This document shows positions 26,636-34,920 of a stretch of DNA of 64,000 nt, piece after piece; within the stretch, counting starts at the first letter, position 1, and the number at the start of each line of letters is the position of its first letter. The notes below the pieces were generated by a model that was given only the letters and a program-made list of their open reading frames with translations, did not search any database and was not told the DNA's origin. This stretch comes from Nonomuraea roseoviolacea subsp. carminata (GTDB taxonomy: Bacteria > Actinomycetota > Actinomycetes > Streptosporangiales > Streptosporangiaceae). The DNA lies in assembly GCF_024172185.1 (NCBI RefSeq), contig NZ_JAMZEC010000001.1, positions 8,593,001 through 8,657,000 on the forward strand, written 5' to 3'. The position numbers and the translations under genes were made by a program.

Positions 26636-27658
26636 GTCCGCAGGCGCGGGACTTCTTGCAATGGCGAAACAGGGACCGCAGGACGCTGAGCGTGTGATGT
26701 CGCTCGTGACCAGTGAGAGCGTCGACTGCGAGGATGTCGTCGCGAGTCACCTCCCGCAGGTGGTCATAGCGGTCGGACCAGGTCAGCAGCGCGGGGCGCA
26801 CGGCGCGCAGGTAGGCCCACACGGTTTCAGGGCTGCGAGGCCGTGATCGGGGACCACCTTCCCGCAGGGTTCGGAGCCAGTGCTCGACCTCGGCGTGAAT
26901 GGCTGGGGTCAGATCGGCGAGGCTGCGCTCCAGCCAGGACTCGAAAGCTGGGATGCGATCGTCTTCCACCAGGCCGATCTGGTCGAGGATCTCAACGGTG
27001 CGTTCGACACTCAATCCATAGGCGCGCCGTACCGGGAACAGCTCGGAGTGGCGGATCTTGTCACCGTCGGCGGTGCTGAGCAGGATGACCAAGCCGCGGT
27101 CGACATCGCTGAGCACTCGGCCGGTCCAGCCGCGTGCCTCACCGATGGTCTTGGCGGCATGGCGTGCGCGGACCAGCCAGGGGTTGGTCGGGTCGGCGTG
27201 TCGGCGCCGGTCGAAGCGGCCGAAGTCTCTGCGGACCTCGATCGGCAACTTGAGCTGGAGCCAGCCAGCCAGCCGGCGGGCGGTGCGGGTTGCGGCGACT
27301 GTGGCGGAGGACGCCGACTCCTGCGGCGCCCACGGCGCCCGACCGGCGAGCTCCTCGAACGCGGACGCTGCAAGTCGGCCAGGAAGAGCTGCTGATGGCG
27401 GATCTTGCGCAGGAACGGCTCCAAAACGGTGCCCCGCGCCTGAGGTGAAGTACTGGCCTCCAGACTGGCTTGAATCCAGCACAGCCGGCAGTATCCCTTC
27501 TTCAGCGCAACGATCCGGTGGCAGGCCGCGCACTCACCGGGCTCGTGATTCACGCCGAAGGACTGACACGCTCCGCAGAACAATCGCAGCGGCAATGATC
27601 CCCAGGCCAGGCAGCCGGTGCAGGTCGAGGGCGGTCGGGGACATCCGCGACGGGTCAT
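26625..27658 (-). pseudogene. Truncated, frameshifted integrase-like protein with zinc-ribbon N-terminus
   Basis: ATG 27658 opens a Cys-rich part (CTGCLAWG, CGACQSFG, CAACHRIV, CRLCW). The frame shifts near 27370 and continues as WLQLKLPIEVRRDFGRF...AKTIGEARGWTGRVLSDVDRGLVILLS...YLRAVRPALLTWSDRYDHLREVTRDDI...HHTLSVLRSLFRHCKKSR, the N-terminal part of a tyrosine-recombinase family common in actinomycetes. It stops after CKKSRACGRET at the point where the TnpA remnant begins, so the catalytic C-terminus is lost. Its start follows the XRE gene by one base. Confidence 0.65.
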
Positions 27659-27659
27659 G

Positions 27660-27986
27660 TCACACCGGCGGCAGGGAGCGTCCGTCCCGCCGCCTGGGGG
27701 TCACCGACGGACCTCCGGACGAGACTACTGAGGGCTGCTGACCGGACTGTTCGTCGGTGCGCTTGACCTTGTCGGGTTCGGGGATGAGCAGCTCGTCGAC
27801 ACCGCAGCCCAGGACGGCGCAGATGACGTCGAGGTCGTCGAGTTTGATGCTGGCCGGCTCGCCCGACCATAGCCCGGACATCTTCCCGGCGCTGATCGTC
27901 AAGCCTCGGTCGGCGAGCATGCGCTGCAGCTCGCTGGCCTTCCAGATACCGCGGTTGGCGGCGGCCAGCCGCAGGTTCCACCTCAT
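27660..27986 (-). CDS. XRE/Cro-type helix-turn-helix regulator of the integrase cassette
   Basis: A 108-residue protein with HTH MRWNLRLAAANRGIWKASELQRMLADRGLTISAGKMSGLWSGEPASIKLDDLDVICAVLGCGVDELLIPE, followed by a basic, disordered tail. Its ATG overlaps the stop of the preceding gene (ATGA) and it ends one base before the next start, so four genes (28402 integrase, 27983, this, 26625 integrase) form one tight minus-strand operon. A decayed copy lies at 23235-23465. Confidence 0.8.
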   Translation of the reverse strand: MRWNLRLAAANRGIWKASELQRMLADRGLTISAGKMSGLWSGEPASIKLDDLDVICAVLGCGVDELLIPEPDKVKRTDEQSGQQPSVVSSGGPSVTPRRRDGRSLPPV

Positions 27987-28405
27987 GTGCTCTCCGTATG
28001 CAGGGTGGGTAGCCCGGCCGAGTGCCGGACTGCGGTCGCCGCGAGGGCGCGGGTGACCGGGTCCAGGCCGGTGAGCGCGTCGCGCAAGTCGACCGGGATG
28101 CCGCCGCTCATGCTCGCGGCGATCCGCAGGACGGCGCGTTCGCCACTACTGCAGGGCAGCCGTCCGGAGTCCAAGGCGGTGATCGCCTCCTCCCAGTCGA
28201 CGAACGCCAGCGTGCTGGCCACGCTGTTATCGGTGGTGATGAACTGCTCGACGAAATCGGGCCGATGCAGCCAGATATCGGAGTCGATGAGCAGTTCGAC
28301 ACCGGCGCGGACGCAGGTGAGTCCGGTGGCGCCGAGTGTGAGCGCGCAGGCCAGATCCCGCTGAGCCCAGTAGCCGCCCGTCGGTTCGGCGGGGTGCGCG
28401 GTCAC
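27983..28405 (-). CDS. Hypothetical protein between integrase and XRE genes
   Basis: A 140-residue acidic protein (GYWAQRDLACALTLGATGLTCVRAGVELLIDS...SVASTLAFVDWEEAITALDSGRLPCSSGERAVLRIAASMSGG). I do not recognise a domain. GTG 28405 overlaps the integrase stop (GTGA) and its own stop overlaps the XRE start (ATGA), so it is translationally coupled at both ends and belongs to the recombinase operon. Confidence 0.65.
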   Translation of the reverse strand: MTAHPAEPTGGYWAQRDLACALTLGATGLTCVRAGVELLIDSDIWLHRPDFVEQFITTDNSVASTLAFVDWEEAITALDSGRLPCSSGERAVLRIAASMSGGIPVDLRDALTGLDPVTRALAATAVRHSAGLPTLHTEST

Positions 28406-29539
28406 GATGTCCGTCCCTTCCCGAGTCCCGTCAGGCGGGCGGCGGCACGCTGCTGGCCTGCGATCCAGGCGTCCTCGATGTGGGTTCCGGGTTCATGGAC
28501 GTACTTCATCGTGGTGGCCACCCAGGCATGCCCGAGGACGGCTTGGACCGCCAGCAAGTCCATCCCGCCCAGATAGAGCTGGGAGGCGCAAAAGTGCCGC
28601 AGGACATGCGGCGTGAGAACCTCGGACCAGTCTGGCAGATGGCGTTCGGCGCTCCCCGAGAGCGCCGTGCGGAGTGTCTCGTCGCCGACCCGGGCGGCGC
28701 TGCCGTCGATGTTCTTGCGTTCGGAGGGCAGCAGCGGGACACCTGGTCGGGTGTGGTCATCGCCGAACTGCCCCCAGACATCCTCCACGAACCAGCGCAG
28801 GGTGAACGCCGCGTTGTTGATCAGCGGGACCATCCGTTCGCGCGGTCTGGACCCGCGGGCGCCCTTGCCGTGCCGGACATGCAGCTTCCCGAAGCGGCCC
28901 AGGTCCCACTTGATGTCGGCCAGGTCGAGCTTGCAGGCCTCGTTGACCCGGAGCCCGACCTCGCTCATCAGCTTGGCGGCGGTGTAGTTACGCGCGGCCG
29001 GGCGAACTTGCGGCAGGTGGCCAGGTCCTCGCGCCAGCCGGCGAATAGCCGGTCGACCTGCTCGGCGCTGAGCGGAATGCGCAGCCGGGCCTCCTGACGG
29101 CCGCGGGGCCGGTTCATCTCATCGATGGGGCACTCGACCACGCGGCCGGTCATCTGGTGGATCTCCACCAGATGACCGGCCGCAACTCCAGGAACACGAA
29201 GAACGTCTTCAGCGCCTGCGCGCGCGACAGCCGGGTGCCCTTGGCCGTGGTGCGCAACACCTTGCCGAAGTACACATCGGCGTCGGCAGGCTCCATCTCC
29301 CACAGCGGACGGCCGAACCAGGCGCGCACCTGTTCCAAGTGCATCACGTCAGAGGAGATCGTCCCGTCCTACAACCCCGCCGCCGCTCGCGCCAGTACGA
29401 ACCCGGCCAGCACGTCGGTCTCCAGCGCCTCCAGGTCCTCGGGCGTGGCTGGAGCACGCGCCACCCGAAGATCCCTCACCACCGCCAGGCCCAACTTCGG
29501 CCTCCTCGCCTTTACCCAGTCAGCAAGAAGCTCGGACAC
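28402..29539 (-). pseudogene. Tyrosine-recombinase integrase, broken by a stop and frameshifts
   Basis: GTG 29539 starts ...SELLADWVKARRPKLGLAVVRDLRVARAPATPEDLEALE, runs into TAG after ARAAAGL, and continues DGTISSDVMHLEQVRAWFGRPLWEME...KTFFVFLELR. The frame then breaks at a perfect palindrome (29142-29183), resumes as VEIHQMTGRVVECPIDEMNRP, and shifts again near 28985 into SEVGLRVNEACKLDLADIKWD...TPHVLRHFCASQLYLGG...VLGHAWVATTMKYVHEPG. The catalytic set is visible in the last part (Arg in GLRVNE, HVLRH, LGHAW, Tyr in MKYVH), so the 188-residue C-terminal ORF looks intact but lacks the arm-binding domain. Confidence 0.75.
29142..29183. repeat. Perfect 42-bp palindrome inside the integrase remnant
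   Basis: Arms of 20 bp (from GCGGCCGGTCATCTGGTGGA at 29142) with a 2-base centre TC. One arm is normal integrase coding sequence (EIHQMTGR); the other replaces the expected codons and breaks the frame after FLELR. Confidence 0.85.
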
Positions 29540-29869
29540 ACCGACAGAGATTCACAAAGAGTGAAGCTACTTCAACCCAACGTGATCGAACTGGAGAAGG
29601 TGGAAAGTCCCAGCTCCCAGGCCACAACAGCGGCAACCGGGGCGGTAGAGACGGTCGGGAACTCAGGGGTTATTTCTTAAACGGGCGACCGCCGCGCCGT
29701 ACCCGAACTCCGGCTTGTCGTCGCTCAGGGTCAATACCGTAAGCGAATCGCGACCTTAGCCATAGGTGTCCTTATCAATCCTGGTCAGAGGCAACTTCGT
29801 TGGAAATTTCTTCATTGCTACCGGGACCCCTTCAAGATTTCCTACGAGGTCTCCGGCGATGGCCCTGCG

Positions 29870-30574
29870 GTGGTGCTTCATCCGGGCATGTTCCAGGACG
29901 GAGCACATTGGGCGCACAGCGGGTACACGTCCGCCCTCACGTCCACCTATACCGTGATCGCCATTGACCCGCTCGGCCTGGGTGGGAGCGACGCTCCGCA
30001 TCGGGCCGAGGACTATTCGCTGGAACGGCGGGTGGACTCGGTCACGGCGGTGCTGGACGAGGTAGGCGTCGAAAGGGGCGCGTTCTGGGGATACTCGCTC
30101 GGCGCCATGACCGGTTACGCGGTCGCCGCGCATGCGCCCGACCGGCTGACCTGCCTGGTGGTCGGCGGTTTTGATCCCATCGATGGTTTCCGCTCTGCGG
30201 TCGGCCCTACGCTGCGTCTGCTCGACCTGCCCGCCGACACCGACGCGTACCAGCTGATGAAGCAAGGCGCCGCTGCCGATCCCTATCAGGCTGCCCTGAT
30301 CGAGGCAGGTGATCCTGCTGGTTTCCGCGCCAATTATGAGGCGTTCTCTCGCGAGCCTGGACTCCATCGGGAACTTGCCGACTCCGGCGTGCCGATGCTG
30401 CTGTACGCGGTCACAGCCGACCCTTGGCACGAGCCGATGCAGGCCTTCGCCGAGCGCTCAGGCGTCCACTTCTTGTCCATCTCCGACGCAGATCACAAGG
30501 GCTGCTGGGACAGATCGACCGACGTTCTGCCAACGGTGCTGCCGTTCCTGGCCGCTAACGCTGGCATGCCGTGA
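29870..30574 (+). CDS. Alpha/beta hydrolase, N-terminus uncertain
   Basis: A 234-residue alpha/beta-hydrolase core: VVLHPGMFQDGAHW, the strand YTVIAIDPLGLGGSD, the nucleophile elbow WGYSLGAMTGY (Ser near residue 78), and a late DADHKG with the probable catalytic His. In-frame sequence upstream (YRDPFKISYEVSGDGPA, from about 29819) is clearly part of the protein, but it contains no ATG, GTG or TTG before a stop. A GTG at 29766 in another frame (SLSILVRGNFVGN) may be the original start, cut off by a frameshift near 29810. The gene may thus be inactive. Confidence 0.65.
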   Translation: MVLHPGMFQDGAHWAHSGYTSALTSTYTVIAIDPLGLGGSDAPHRAEDYSLERRVDSVTAVLDEVGVERGAFWGYSLGAMTGYAVAAHAPDRLTCLVVGGFDPIDGFRSAVGPTLRLLDLPADTDAYQLMKQGAAADPYQAALIEAGDPAGFRANYEAFSREPGLHRELADSGVPMLLYAVTADPWHEPMQAFAERSGVHFLSISDADHKGCWDRSTDVLPTVLPFLAANAGMP

Positions 30575-30784
30575 GCAGGGCCACGCCTGTGGCGACGCTC
30601 AGCTGATCTGTGGCCGGGCTCGCTTGTCTACGTGCTGCTGTTCTTTCTCGGCGCGAGGACGATGACCACTGCTCGTCCCGCGTCAAGATCGTTCGTCCTC
30701 GGCTTCGCCTGCGGGCGCTGCATCTTGACCCGCTCCTCCCAGCGGCGGACCAGGCGCGTTGCCGAGGAAGAACAAAGAAAATGG

Positions 30785-31588
30785 TCAGCCGACGGCCTTG
30801 CCGGCGACGGCATCGGCCTGAGCGCGGGTCTGGGCGAGCCGGTAGGACTTGGTGCCGGTCTCGATGATGTTGCCGCCGTAGGTGAGCCGGTCCACGATGG
30901 CGGCGCAGAGCCGAGGTTCGGTGAATGTCTTAGTCCATCCCGAAAACGACTCATTTGAGGCAATTGCGACGCTGTTGGTCTCTTCTCTTTCGGTGAGAAC
31001 CTGAAACAGCAGTTCGGCTCCATGCCGATCAAGCTCCATATAGCCGAGCTCATCAATACATAGGAGATCCACGCGGCCGTAGCGGGCGATGGTCTTGGTC
31101 AGAACCTTCTCGTCAGCGGCCTCGACCAGCTCGTTGACCAGCTTGGCGGCCAGGGTGTACTTGACCTTGAACCCGGCCATCGCGGCCTCGGTGCCCAGCG
31201 CGATGAGCAGATGTGACTTACCCGTCCCCGAATCGCCGATCAGACACAGCGGCTGATGCTTGCGCACCCAGTCGCAGTTGGCCAGCGTGTGGATGACGGC
31301 TGGGTCGACGTGGGGGTTGGCGTCGAAGTAGAACTCGCGCAGTGACTTCTGCCGCGGGAAGCTCGCCATCTTGATCCGCCGGTCCGCGGCCTTGCGGGCG
31401 CGGTAATCGCACTCGGCCATCAACAGCTCGGCCAGGAAGCCGAGATAGCTCATCTGGTCACGCGGGGCGGCGGCGGCCAGCTCGACGAACTGGCTGCGGA
31501 TGGTCGGCAGCCGCAACCGCTGGCAGGCCTGGTAGATCGAGGCTTCGGCCGCTTCGTCAGTCAGGGCGCGGCGGTGAAAGGTGGTCAT
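30785..31588 (-). CDS. istB: IS21 helper ATPase IstB
   Basis: A 267-residue AAA+ ATPase: Walker A GDSGTGKSHLLIA, Walker B VDLLCIDELGYMELDRHG, sensor region SVAIASNESFSGW and the ending RLTYGGNIIETGTKSYR. IstB directs the IstA transposase to the target. The N-terminus (YQACQRLRLPTIRSQF...YLGFLAELLMAECDYR) is the IstB-specific domain. Full length; its start overlaps the end of istA (31585). Confidence 0.93.
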   Translation of the reverse strand: MTTFHRRALTDEAAEASIYQACQRLRLPTIRSQFVELAAAAPRDQMSYLGFLAELLMAECDYRARKAADRRIKMASFPRQKSLREFYFDANPHVDPAVIHTLANCDWVRKHQPLCLIGDSGTGKSHLLIALGTEAAMAGFKVKYTLAAKLVNELVEAADEKVLTKTIARYGRVDLLCIDELGYMELDRHGAELLFQVLTEREETNSVAIASNESFSGWTKTFTEPRLCAAIVDRLTYGGNIIETGTKSYRLAQTRAQADAVAGKAVG

Positions 31589-33244
31589 GGCGGCTCTCCC
31601 TCGGATGCGGGCCGGCCGCCGGGGCGGCGGCGCAGCAACTGGTCATAGACCGCCACCGACGGCAGCGGCCGGGTGTCGGGCGGCAGCTGGGCCAGCCGCC
31701 GGGTGGTCAGCGACACCACCGCGGGCTCATCCAGCCAGGCCAGCCGTTCCGGCCGGGGCGGGGCCGGCTCCGGACTGTCGTCGGCCTGAGCGATCTTGCG
31801 AGCCTCCAGCGCGACGGCATCGGCGGTCAACGCGCCCACCTTCAACGCGGCCTCCATCCCCGCCACCACGTGCCGATGCTCCATGTGCCGGTGCAGCAGC
31901 AGCACCTCGATCAGCGCCCGGGTCCCCGTCCGCGTCCCCATGCTTGCGGCGGGCCGCGGCCCACCAGGCCTCGTGCGTGGCGGTGAAGGTGCCCGCGGCC
32001 CGGGCCTGTTCCAGCGCGGTGGCGCCGGGCAGCGCGCCGGGCTTGTGTGCCAGGGCCTCCAGGTAGTGGTCCAGCTCCAACCGGGCCCCGCCCTTGGCGA
32101 TCAGCCGCTCGTGCCGGGCCACTTCTGCGCCCTTGTGATAGACGACCAGATGGGAGGCGAACAGCATGACCCGCACCTGGTGCCCGGCCAGGTGGATCGG
32201 CACCGAGTAGCGGTTGGTGCGCACGGTGATCTGTCCGTGCATGTTGACGCGCGGTGTCGGCAGCCGGCCGATCTCGAACGGCTCGACCGGCAGCGGCGCC
32301 AGCAGGGCCCGCTCGTGCGCGAAGCGTTCGCCGATGGTCTGGGTGCGCATCCGGATCCGGCGCTGCTCGTCTTTGATGTCCCACTGGTCGATCAGCGCGT
32401 TGAGCTCGCTGATCGAGGCGACCTCGGGGACGGGCACCAGGTGGTTGCGGCGGAACCAGCCGATCTGGCCCTCCACTCCGCCCTTCTCGTGCGCGCCGAC
32501 CAGCCCCGGCCGGCAGTAGAACGCGTCGATCCCGGCCCAGCTGCGGAAGGCCACCCACCGCTCCGACTCCACCCGGGCCCGGGAGAAGCCCAGCACCCGG
32601 GCCACCGCGGGCTTGAGGTTGTCGTAGCGCACCTTGCCCGTGGGCACGCCGCCCAATACGGACATCGCATGCACGTGCCCCTCGAAGAAGGCCTCCTGCG
32701 AGCACGTGAGGAACATCCGGTGCACGGCCTTGCCCGACCACGACAGCCGGAACGAGAACAGATCACACCTGGTCAGCTCGCCCGCCAGGTGGATCCACAC
32801 ATCCCCGAAGTCCACCTCGGCCTCGGCCCCGGGCTGGTGGCTCTGCTCGATGAAGACCTCCGCCGGCGCCCGGCCCGCCTCCAATCGGATCTGCGGGCGG
32901 CGCTTTGCGACGTAGTCGCGGACCATCCCGTACGACACCTGCACCGCGCCGTGTTCCTCCAGCAGCCGGTCGAAGATGCGCTTGGCGGTGTGCCGCTGCT
33001 TAGGCGGCGCGTCAAGATCCACCCGCAGCATCTGGTCGATCAGCGGCTTGAACGCATCCAGCCGCGACGGGCGGGGCGGCAACGGCTTACGCGGCTCGGG
33101 CCAGACCGAGGCCAGCGCCTTCTCCACCGTGCGGAAGCCCACGTTGTACTTGCTCTGGATGGCTCGGATGGACAGCCCCGCTCGAGAATCGCGGCGGATC
33201 GCCGCATACAACTCGACCTTGGACTTGGGCTGCACCAGCGCCAC
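31585..33244 (-). pseudogene. istA: IS21 transposase IstA, frameshifted near the C-terminus
   Basis: ATG 33244 opens LVQPKSKVELYAAIRRDSRAGLSIRAIQSKYNVGFRTV (helix-turn-helix), then the rve integrase core: AEAEVDFGDVWI (first Asp), VRYDNLKPAV (second Asp) and HEKGGVEGQIGWFRRN (Glu), then a beta-barrel with TVRTNRYSVP. After WWAAARRKHGDADG the frame goes astray; the correct ending (TRALIEVLLLHRHMEHRHVVAGMEAAL... to 31585) is in the next frame. One surplus G near 31930 explains it. The catalytic core is unaffected, so partial activity is conceivable. Confidence 0.8.
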
Positions 33245-33290
33245 CTCATCCCGCGAAGCACATCAATGCTCCCACCGCAAGCCCTCGGGC

Positions 33291-33374
33291 GCTGTTACTT
33301 CTCAGCGACATCACCTTGCAGCGGAAACGATCGCTGTCGCAGCAGACCGTCAAACGCTGTCACTTGTCATCGAC
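33291..33374. repeat. Pair of related repeats at the IS21 right end
   Basis: CGCTGTTACTTCTCAGCGACA (33288-33308) and CGCTGTCACTTGTCATCGACA (33354-33374) agree at most positions and are in direct orientation, 66 bp apart, as expected for transposase-binding repeats in an IS21 terminus. Confidence 0.6.
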
Positions 33375-33385
33375 AGAACCACCCG

Positions 33386-33769
33386 GTGGCCTACGACGGC
33401 CACCTCACCACCCTGCCGATGGGCCGGCACCTGCATCACGCGCTCGGTGAGGACTACGTCGCGCTGGCGCTCACCAGCGCCGCCGAGCACACCGTCGAGA
33501 TGTATCCCGATGCCGACGCGCCCCTCGGCTTCACCATCGCCGACACCGCCCTCGCACCGCCAGAGCCCGGCAGCGTCGAGGCCGCCGCTCTGGACGCCGG
33601 AATCGGCCTGGCCCTGGTGGACCTGCGCCAGGCCCGCCACCGCGACCGGCTCCTCGACCTCACCCGCATCCGCGCCCAGAGCGGCACCATGACCATGCCC
33701 GTCGCCGACGCCTTCGACGGCGTCCTGATCAGTCCCACCGCCACGATGCAGGACGGCCTCGGCGCCTGA
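33386..33769 (+). pseudogene. C-terminal fragment of an erythromycin-esterase-family protein
   Basis: An open frame of 127 codons reads AYDGHLTTLPMGRHLHHALGEDYVALALTSAAEHTVEMYPD...GFTIADTALAPPEPGSVEAA...VADAFDGVLISPTATMQD. The G-x-HL ... MG-x-x-L ... LG-x-x-Y-x-A-x-x-LTS order and the ending with a V-D-A-x-DG-x-x-x-SP motif fit the C-terminal third of erythromycin esterase-like enzymes. The 5' two thirds, with the catalytic His and Glu, are missing and sequence upstream is IS21 terminus, so the insertion or a deletion beside it removed them. Confidence 0.6.
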
Positions 33770-33772
33770 CCC

Positions 33773-33801
33773 GTCACCCCCGCACGCCCTGTGGGGGTGA
33801 C
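33773..33801. terminator. Hairpin between the esterase fragment and the ECF42 operon
   Basis: GTCACCCCC (33773-33781), 11-base loop and the inverse GGGGGTGAC (33793-33801), starting 3 bp after a stop codon. Stable but without a T-run; a terminator is likely. Confidence 0.55.
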
Positions 33802-33962
33802 CGAAGAGCGTCCGCGTCATGCCGGGCCGGACCGATGACGACCGGCGTTCCGGAGAATTGCACGCGGAAGCCCGGGAGGAGGTGTCGGATCGGGGCGGTG
33901 CTGTTCGTAGCGAGGGTGAGGCCGCCCGCAAGGGGCGGCGCCGAGGCGGAGGAACCGCGATC

Positions 33963-34559
33963 ATGAAGCTGACGACCATGACCCAGATCACCGTCGACGG
34001 AGTGACACAGGGAAACGGCGGCGCGTCGGACGAGGACCGCAGGAACGGATTCGAGCGCGGCGGATGGGCCCTGGGCGCGGGTGACGACGAGACCAGGACG
34101 TTCATCACGCGGACCTACCAGCGCGCCGACGCTTTCCTGTTCGGCCGGCGCACCTACGAGCTGTTCACCTCCTGGGAGTCCAGCGCGCATCCCATCGGCG
34201 TGGCCCTGACCGAGACCCCCAAGTACGTCGCCTCGACCACGCTCACCGCGCCACGCTGGAAGGGCACGACCGTTCTGCGCGGTGACCTGGCGGCGGCCGT
34301 CAGTGAGCTGAAGGCCAGGCCGGGAGGTGAGCTGCAGGTGCACGGCAGTGGCACCCTCGTCCGGTGGCTGCTGGAGAACGACCTGGTCGACGAGATGATT
34401 CTGATCGTGGTCCCGGTGATCCTCGGCCAGGGCGCGAGACTGTTCCCGGAGAACGGCCCGGATCTCGCGCTCGACCTGGCCGAGTCGCGGGTCGACACGA
34501 AGGGCGTGACGATCCAGGTCCACCGGCCGGCCGGGCGCCCGCGGTACGCGACGGCCTGA
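33963..34559 (+). CDS. Dihydrofolate-reductase-like (RibD C-terminal) family protein
   Basis: A 198-residue protein of the RibD_C/DHFR-like fold: MKLTTMTQITVDGVTQG at the start, FLFGRRTYELFTSW in the middle, YVASTTLTAPRWKGTTVL, GGELQVHGSGTLVRWLLENDLVDEM and PVILGQGARLFPEN. The real substrate in this stand-alone group is unknown; NADPH binding is expected. GAGGAA lies 10 bases before ATG 33963. It leads an operon with the DGPF protein and the ECF42 sigma factor. Confidence 0.87.
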   Translation: MKLTTMTQITVDGVTQGNGGASDEDRRNGFERGGWALGAGDDETRTFITRTYQRADAFLFGRRTYELFTSWESSAHPIGVALTETPKYVASTTLTAPRWKGTTVLRGDLAAAVSELKARPGGELQVHGSGTLVRWLLENDLVDEMILIVVPVILGQGARLFPENGPDLALDLAESRVDTKGVTIQVHRPAGRPRYATA

Positions 34560-34596
34560 ACGTCCCTGACCGGCACACATGGGAGATGATCTCCAC

Positions 34597-34920
34597 ATGC
34601 GCTACCTGATTTCCGTCATCGACGACAAGAACGATCCCGGCAGCACCGACAGGCGCCCTGCCATCAGCGCGTTCAACGAACGACTGATCGCCGAGGGCCA
34701 CTGGGTCTTCGCGGGCGGACTCGCGGACACCGACACGGCCACGGTCATCGACAACCGGGGCGAGCAGGCGGTGTTCAGCGACGGGCCGTTCGTGGAGTCG
34801 AAGGAGTACCTCGCCGGCATCTGGGTGTGGGAGGTCCCCGATCTGGACGTGGCGCTCAAGCTCGCCGCCGAGGCGTCCAAGGTCTGCGACCGGAAGATCG
34901 AGGTGCGGCCGTTCCGATGA
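34597..34920 (+). CDS. YCII/DGPF-domain protein
   Basis: A 107-residue YCII-related protein: MRYLISVIDDK at the start and the signature FSDGPFVESKEYLAGIWVWEV. Genes with this DGPF motif are the regular partners and targets of ECF42 sigma factors. ATG 34597 is preferred over 34579 because it begins at the conserved strand and has GGGAG upstream. Its stop overlaps the sigma start (ATGA). Confidence 0.88.
   Translation: MRYLISVIDDKNDPGSTDRRPAISAFNERLIAEGHWVFAGGLADTDTATVIDNRGEQAVFSDGPFVESKEYLAGIWVWEVPDLDVALKLAAEASKVCDRKIEVRPFR

Larger units (their letters stand above)
30785..33374 (-). mobile_element. IS21-family insertion sequence (istA/istB), boundaries approximate
   Basis: Contains an intact istB and an istA with a frameshift near its end. 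At the istA side two related repeats (33291-33308 and 33357-33374) fit the multiple terminal repeats of IS21 ends. I could not find the matching left terminus near 30600-30785, so that end is uncertain or lost. The element adjoins a truncated erythromycin-esterase gene on the right. Confidence 0.7.

Noticed and set aside
30682-30729. GTCAAGAT...ATCTTGAC inverted repeat as the missing IS21 left terminus.
   Set aside because: It does not match the repeats at the right end and lies in reverse arrangement; an 8-bp match at this spacing could be chance.
31796-33385. Long plus-strand open frame running into the erythromycin-esterase fragment.
   Set aside because: Its first 1.5 kb is antisense to istA and has no protein-like pattern; only the part from 33386 resembles a real protein.
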